This document shows positions 18,259 through 20,222 of a stretch of DNA of 20,222 bases, one piece after another. This stretch comes from Rhizophagus sp. LPA8_4_AMF (taxonomy: Eukaryota; Glomeromycota; Glomeromycetes; Glomerales; Glomeraceae), in assembly GCA_021464525.1 (NCBI GenBank), contig JADRCO010001331.1, forward strand, positions 1-20,222. Direction: 5' to 3'. Position 1 is the first letter of the stretch, and the number at the start of each line of letters is the position of its first letter. Below the pieces are notes generated by a model. It was not told the DNA's origin. It saw only the letters and a program-made list of their open reading frames with translations, and did not search any database. The position numbers and the translations under genes are program-made.

Positions 18259-18266
18259 TATAAATA
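18259..18266 (+). promoter_or_regulatory. TATA box of the second KH gene
   Basis: TATAAATA preceded by C, 78 bases before the ATG; the same nine bases as at the first KH gene. Confidence 0.55.
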
Positions 18267-18336
18267 TACAGACATACAGTACCTTTGATTGACTATTTTG
18301 TTGTTAGAAAAAATCTAAATTTTAATTCCTTACAAA

Positions 18337-18942
18337 ATGGAAAATCAAATTGAAAACATGCCTATTCCAATTCCCCATCGTGTTAAAATTATTGGTCGTG
18401 AAGGATGTAACCTAAAACCCATTATTGAAAGAACTAGTACACACATGTACGTTGATACAGAAACAAATCCTCCACAAATTATTAACAAGAAAAAAGTAAG
18501 TTTTCCATTTGAAAATAGAATTAATGATGCAAGAAATCAATTAAATGATTTAATAAAAAATATTTCTCAATCTAAGGCTTGTTCTTCTGCTAATAATGTA
18601 TATAACGAACAAGTCGCAGAAAAAGAAAAAGTTGTTACTTTACCAACAACAGCAAATGTGGTTAACGAAGATTTACCAGAAAAATTTCCACAAACCGTTT
18701 TTAAAGAGAAGCAAAATAATAAAAAATTATCAATTTCTGATGATCGGATATGTTGGTACGGTGTTGATTGCAAAAAAAAGTTTTGTAGATTTAAACATCC
18801 ACAAATTTCTGATCAGAATCGTTTGATATTAAAATACAAGAAAGAAATTGAAACAAAAAAACATAAAAGGGATTATAAAAAGGAGTCTAGAATTTTTATA
18901 AATAATTATAGACGATACAATCGATTTATATACTTTCATTGA
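18337..18942 (+). CDS. KH-domain protein with Nab2-type CCCH zinc finger (201 aa)
   Basis: Single exon. Residues 9-77 form a shortened KH domain: IPIPHRVKIIGREGCNLKPI with GxxG = GREG (20-23), THMYVDTET, PPQII, and a helix RINDARNQLNDLIKNI. The helix and the flanking aromatic-Pro segment match the first KH gene (FPFENRINDA against SPWERINEA). A polar linker (78-135) leads to a zinc finger with C139, C145, C150 and H154, that is C-x5-C-x4-C-x3-H, the spacing of Nab2/ZC3H14 (zf-CCCH_2) fingers that bind poly(A); here the core is CWYGVDC and FCRFKH. The tail (165-201) is very basic with many Lys, Arg and Tyr. Beta-1 is shorter than in typical KH domains. A GTAAGT inside codons 54-55 looks like a donor, but the downstream frame is conserved with the paralogue, so I keep it as exon. 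Probably binds mRNA. Confidence 0.85.
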   Translation: MENQIENMPIPIPHRVKIIGREGCNLKPIIERTSTHMYVDTETNPPQIINKKKVSFPFENRINDARNQLNDLIKNISQSKACSSANNVYNEQVAEKEKVVTLPTTANVVNEDLPEKFPQTVFKEKQNNKKLSISDDRICWYGVDCKKKFCRFKHPQISDQNRLILKYKKEIETKKHKRDYKKESRIFINNYRRYNRFIYFH

Positions 18943-19021
18943 TTTTATATTTAAAGATTAGGTTTTATATTTGAAATAAGTAATAAGGAATATGATAATG
19001 CAATATAAATAAGTTTATATC

Positions 19022-19027
19022 AATAAA
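19022..19027 (+). terminator. candidate polyadenylation signal AATAAA of the second KH gene
   Basis: AATAAA 80 bases after the stop codon, the same distance as seen at the F-box gene. Supported by position and consensus only. Confidence 0.45.
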
Positions 19028-19536
19028 CAAAAATTTCATTTTTAAGATTTTTAAGCATAATTTTGAAGTACTGAATATATATGTTTCTCAGTGGATTTCG
19101 TCCCTATTATTAATAAAACAATTTGAGTTAAAAAGATAATACTATTATTTTATCTTTTTTTAAAACTTTTCTCAATCACCCCAGTTTAAGTTACAAGTAT
19201 GTATATAATTCTTATGTAAATTTATTATATTTTTTTAACTGCGGCTAAGCGGTTCATTAGCTCGATAAAGAGTCATTTCTTTTTATAAAACTGTAAAAAT
19301 ATTAATCCTGGTATTTATGGTATTTAGTAACTAAACTAATACATCATAAATTATTGTTTCTATTTTTTACGACATTTTTTTGTCCAATAAATTTACCCAT
19401 ATAGTTCACGTACCGCATGTCAAGTAAGGATGACAAATCTGTTTTCCTGTTATAGCGATGTTTATTATTATTGCTACTTTAACTATTTCAAATTCAATTA
19501 TATTGTTAAATAAACAAAGAAAAAAAACCCGCCCCC

Positions 19537-19762
19537 CTGCAACACGCCGCTTCGGTGTTGTTCATAAGTCCTGACCAAACCTAAAAGACAAAAGAAAATC
19601 GAATTATTTTTTAAATTTGTTTTCTTTTAAAAAAAAATAATTAGAAAATAATTATTGCTAAAATAAAGAGCGTGCCTGCTAAATTGCTGCAACATGTCCA
19701 TCCAGGTTACTTTGGTATCGCCCACAGGTCCCTGACTGAACCTAAAAGACAAAAAAGAAAAT
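19537..19762 (-). repeat. Duplicated exon-like motif with hairpin
   Basis: Two units, at 19537-19599 and 19687-19762, share CTGCAACA(C/T)G at one end and CCTAAAAGACAAAA at the other. On the minus strand each reads a pyrimidine-rich TTTTGTCTTTTAG, an excellent splice acceptor, followed by GTTYRGTCAGG. The second unit then continues protein-like (FSQGPVGDTKVTWMDMLQQF). The first unit contains a hairpin: CAACA (19540-19544) with TGTTG (19556-19560), and CCG with CGG around CTT. It may be duplicated last exons of a gene or the end of a repeat; unresolved. Confidence 0.45.
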
Positions 19763-19989
19763 AATCGGTAGTACAAAAGAAAAGAAAAAAAAGGAAAATA
19801 TAAAAAAAAATTAAAAAAATATATTATTAGTACTAGTAATCATGGAAAAAAAAGGAAGACGGAAAAAATTCCATGGCTACCTACCAGAATCCACACCCTA
19901 TAAGAAATCTGTGTATGGAAATGATACGTTTTGAATACATCTTATATACGTTTTTATAGATTCCATATACAAATTCGTATATTTATTTT

Positions 19990-20065
19990 TGAACATTTAA
20001 AAAAAACTAATGTACACGGAATGTGTACGGAAAAATTAATTTATACGGAATTTATATGAAATTAT
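19990..20065 (+). repeat. Short degenerate ACGGAA repeats
   Basis: GTACACGGAATG, TGTACGGAAA and TATACGGAATTT lie within 60 bases, with related TATACGT and GTATATG words upstream from 19925. Likely a remnant of a dispersed short-repeat element; limits are vague. Confidence 0.4.
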
Positions 20066-20222
20066 TAAACTTAATATAATTAGTTAACAAGAGTTATAAT
20101 GGGTTAACATAGTATAGTTATTAAATTTGAATATATATTAAATTATGTCAAATATAATAGAAATTTAGATATTGTGAAAAATGACTAATGGTAGGTTGAC
20201 CAAAATTGAACATCACAACTTG

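Larger units (their letters stand above)
19030..20222. other. Terminal spacer with duplicated motif and short repeats
   Basis: No intact gene. It contains the duplicated CTGCAACA...AACCTAAAAGACAAAA unit (19537-19762) and, from about 19860, a stretch rich in TACGGAA/ACACGGAA words typical of degenerate short-repeat elements. The region continues past the end of the window. Confidence 0.45.

Noticed and set aside
18496-18501. GTAAGT donor-like hexamer inside the second KH gene
   Set aside because: The frame continues into a helix that is conserved with the paralogue, so removing it as an intron would destroy the KH domain.
18567-18826. Overlapping frames within the second KH gene
   Set aside because: Shadows of the 201-codon frame that holds the KH and CCCH motifs.
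1-20222. CRISPR array, bacterial operon, rRNA or intact tRNA
   Set aside because: No regularly spaced identical repeats, no ribosomal RNA signatures, no cloverleaf; introns and gene types are eukaryotic.

Overview
The window looks like nuclear DNA of an early-diverging, extremely AT-rich fungus, most likely an arbuscular mycorrhizal fungus of the Rhizophagus/Glomus type. The reasons are short spliceosomal introns (63-83 bp, GTAAGT/GTATGT-like donors, TTTAG-like acceptors), long AT-rich spacers full of decayed repeats, and two gene types that are hugely expanded in those genomes: F-box/LRR-like proteins and Cys-rich kinases of the 'GNIL...DLGLS' (TKL/Sel1-associated) type. The species call is an inference; no marker gene is present.

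Layout. (1) 1-2750: an F-box protein gene on the minus strand. (2) 2750-11500: a long spacer without an intact gene. It holds a TATA-containing promoter-like or solo-LTR-like block (about 2886-3640), two copies (5101-5757 and 7086-8196) of one dispersed repeat family, several decayed coding remnants (5761-6870 minus, 9570-9852 plus, 10217-10354 minus), a MITE-like inverted-repeat block (8913-9450) and a decayed tRNA-like box A/box B pair near 10550. (3) 11519-13726: a four-exon minus-strand gene of 640 codons, a zinc-ribbon-rich protein fused to a kinase domain whose HRD aspartate is replaced by asparagine (a predicted pseudokinase), ending in an eight-residue repeat. (4) 13780-16280: spacer with a third, inverted fragment of the dispersed repeat and several GC-rich hairpins. 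(5) 16282-19030: two tandem plus-strand paralogues encoding small single-KH proteins. The first has a basic tail and one intron; the second carries a Nab2/ZC3H14-type CCCH zinc finger. (6) 19030-20222: spacer with a duplicated exon-like motif and short 'ACGGAA' repeats.

How the genes relate. Nothing suggests an operon-like system. The unit most likely to be functional as a set is the KH-domain pair, which arose by local duplication and probably binds RNA. The kinase and the F-box gene are single members of lineage-expanded families. All four gene starts are preceded by a TATAAAT(A/T) box on the coding strand, which supports the start choices and the reading of these as expressed genes.
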